Below the pieces are notes generated by a model. It worked only from the letters and a program-made list of their open reading frames with translations, did no database searches and had not been told where the DNA came from. Position numbers and translations under genes: made by a program. DNA of 64,000 nt, taken from contig JAULBX010001003.1 in the NCBI GenBank assembly GCA_032358255.1, positions 1 to 64,000 on the forward strand, read 5' to 3'. This document shows, one piece after another, positions 62,901 through 64,000 of this stretch (position 1 is the first letter of the stretch; the number at the start of each line of letters is the position of its first letter). This DNA is from Heterotrichella gracilis. Taxonomy: Eukaryota > Sar > Xanthophyceae > Tribonematales > Xanthonemataceae.

Positions 62901-64000
62901 GCATGATAAATGTATTGCTAACCTCGTGAACTTGCGCCACTTCACAACAACGCCTGCACTGCAATGTCTATTGGCCATTCTCCCCAATACCACCACACCT
63001 GGCCTGACACCCATCTCCCGACCACCCCCCAGGCCCCCCCTCCGCCCAGCGCCATGTGGTTAACGAGGTGAGCCTGCGTCGCGCCTGGGAGAGCAGCCAG
63101 CGCAGCACCAAGGAGGACTGGGCGGAGTGGATGAGGCACTTTGCGGTGGAGCTGCTGCGGGAGAGCCCAAGCCCCGCGCTGAGGGAGTGCACGCGGCTGG
63201 CGCAGGTGGGGTCTAGGGTTTGGTTGAGGGTTTGGTTTGGGGTTTAGGGGTTGCGGTGGAGCTGCTACAGGATCTGCCTGTCTGGATGCAGCATGGCAAA
63301 AAATACGGGTTACATCAGCTCTCCCCCCCGTCTTATCTCAAATCCATTATCGCTTGCAGATGCAGCTGACCACAGTACTCACCTCTCCCCTTCCAATTTT
63401 ACAATCACCCTCCTCGTTTCTGGTTTTTACTCTACCCTCGCTCCAGCCTACCCCTGGCACATTCAACACCCATGTATCTCTCTCTCCCTCCCCGTCTCCC
63501 CCCTCCCCCTTCTCCTCCCCCCGCTGCAGATGCAGCCCACCATGGCCCGCGACCTCTTTCCCGCCGCCTTCGTCTCCTGCTGGTCAGAGCTGGAGGCGGG
63601 GGCGCAGGAGGCGCTGGTTCGCTCCCTTGAGGCCGCGCTCGCCTCCCCCACCATACCCCCTGAGATTGTGACCACGCTGCTCAACCTGGCGGAGTTCATG
63701 GAGCACGACGAGAAGAACCTGCCGCTGGACTACAGGTGAGGGTTTTGGGTAGGGTTTGGTTACAGTCTGGGGTAGGGTTTGGGGTCGGCATGTGAGGTGA
63801 GTTCATGGAGCACAACGGGAAGAGCCTGCCGTTGGACTACAGGTGAGAGGGTGGGTAGGGTCTGGTTAGGGTCCGAGGTCGGGTTAGGATTTAGGGTAGG
63901 GTCTGGGTAGGGTCTGGGTTTTGCTGTTAATCTGGCAGGTGCAGAGCTGGCGGATACTTTTGCTTGGCTACGCCCATTGCCCTTGCACCGTACAGGGCGC
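53994..64000 (+). CDS. TOR: Target of rapamycin (TOR) kinase, N-terminal HEAT and start of FAT (gene continues past right edge)
   Basis: Twenty exons join in phase and give about 1,372 residues: 53994-54259, 54475-54535, 54831-54995, 55418-55615, 55990-56146, 56377-56583, 57095-57363, 57593-57737, 57999-58291, 58492-58610, 58926-59104, 59470-59684, 59905-60198, 60476-60835, 61113-61323, 61622-61816, 62175-62401, 62603-62780, 63033-63205, 63530-63735. They follow human mTOR from its N-terminus to about residue 1,420: [13 protein letters not shown] (human NERKGGILAIASL), [110 protein letters not shown], and [17 protein letters not shown] with [10 protein letters not shown], where the FAT domain begins. 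The kinase, FRB and FATC parts lie outside the window. TOR couples nutrients to growth. TOR introns are rich in TTTAGGG-like motifs and ghost exon edges. Confidence 0.97.
56508..56704 (+). repeat. 81-base copy of the TOR exon-6 end and donor
   Basis: Bases 56508-56588 (end of exon 6 plus donor) recur at 56624-56704 with five differences in 81. Three of the five would be silent if the copy were read in the same frame. The spacer between them contains TTTAGGG-like words. Confidence 0.9.
56860..57130 (+). repeat. Tandem partial copies of the intron end, acceptor and TOR exon-7 start
   Basis: The stretch CACCCCACCCGCAGCTTTCC with GGAGACATGGCC at 57082-57123 has an earlier copy at 56948-56990 in which the acceptor AG is lost (CCCGCAACC). 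Upstream parts (GGACGGGGGTTGTCCGCAGC at 56860 and GGACAGGGGTTGCCCGCAGC at 56994) repeat with the same spacing of about 134 bases. Confidence 0.75.
59052..59499 (+). repeat. Ghost copies at both ends of TOR intron 11
   Basis: The exon-11 end and donor (59052-59110) recur at 59155-59213 with six differences in 59. At the other end of the same intron, the exon-12 start (AGTCCGCCTACCTGCT at 59470) has an earlier copy at 59389 (AGTCGACCTACCTGCT), preceded by its own CAG. Confidence 0.88.
61767..62040 (+). repeat. One near-identical and one partial ghost copy of the TOR exon-16 end
   Basis: The 55-base exon/donor boundary 61767-61821 recurs at 61864-61918 with two differences. A third, more decayed copy lies at 62014-62040 (GATGCAGATCATGGCG then TTAGGTGAACC). 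Each is followed by ACCCTAAACC- or ACCCTAGA-type sequence. Confidence 0.88.
63350..63847 (+). repeat. Ghost copies flanking TOR exon 20
   Basis: The exon-20 end and donor (63692-63740) recur at 63799-63847 with four differences in 49. On the acceptor side, CTTGCAGATGCAGCTGACC near 63353 resembles the true CTGCAGATGCAGCCCACC at 63524. The downstream intron is full of TAGGGT words. Confidence 0.75.

Noticed and set aside
1-64000. Retroelements, virus-like elements, CRISPR arrays, rRNA and tRNA genes
   Set aside because: I looked for reverse transcriptase or integrase motifs, long terminal repeats, regular repeat-spacer arrays and tRNA arm signatures and saw none I could support by eye.

Overview
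The window is a stretch of nuclear DNA from a eukaryote, most likely a green alga (chlorophyte). The signs are a plastid ribosomal protein S1 gene with an N-terminal extension like a transit peptide, a SABRE/KIP-type giant lipid-transfer gene, a plant-type nucleotide-sugar transporter, GC-rich exons cut by very many short introns with long C/T-rich tracts before the acceptor, and TTTAGGG-like (plant-type telomere) motifs scattered through the introns. I cannot name the species. I see no rRNA, tRNA, CRISPR array, retroelement or virus-derived gene.

Layout, left to right: an unidentified membrane-like gene running off the left edge (minus, 1-602); FMC1-like F1-ATPase assembly factor (plus, 1307-1997); a taspase-1-like threonine protease (minus, 2814-5848); a UXT/URGT-type nucleotide-sugar transporter (minus, 6584-7758); a mitochondrial-type enoyl-CoA hydratase (minus, 9262-11153); a WD40/DUF2415-like protein (plus, 11727-14632); plastid ribosomal protein S1 (plus, 15792-17860); a 41-exon SABRE/BLTP2/Hobbit homologue (plus, 18735-39967); hybrid cluster protein HCP (plus, 41767-47045); an MCRS1-like FHA protein (minus, 48273 to about 51468); and the first 20 exons of the TOR kinase (plus, 53994 to beyond the right edge). 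I built the exon models by hand from splice sites and protein similarity. Reading phase is kept across every junction in the taspase, transporter, hydratase, WD40, S1, SABRE, HCP and TOR models.

The genes are ordinary housekeeping genes with no obvious shared pathway. They cover mitochondrial energy and lipid metabolism (FMC1, ECH, probably HCP), plastid translation (S1), the secretory pathway and ER contact sites (transporter, SABRE), chromatin or proteolysis (MCRS1-like, taspase) and growth control (TOR).

The most unusual feature is intron architecture. In at least a dozen introns of SABRE, HCP and TOR, the edge of the neighbouring exon, usually with its splice donor or acceptor, is present again as a degenerate ghost copy about 75-190 bp away inside the intron. 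These copies often sit beside TTTAGGG/CCCTAAA-like motifs. The same telomere-like word occurs inside exons (CCCTAGGG). One HCP intron also carries a 445-bp TIR element with a TTA target-site duplication (Tourist/Harbinger-like), and two introns use GC-AG splice sites.
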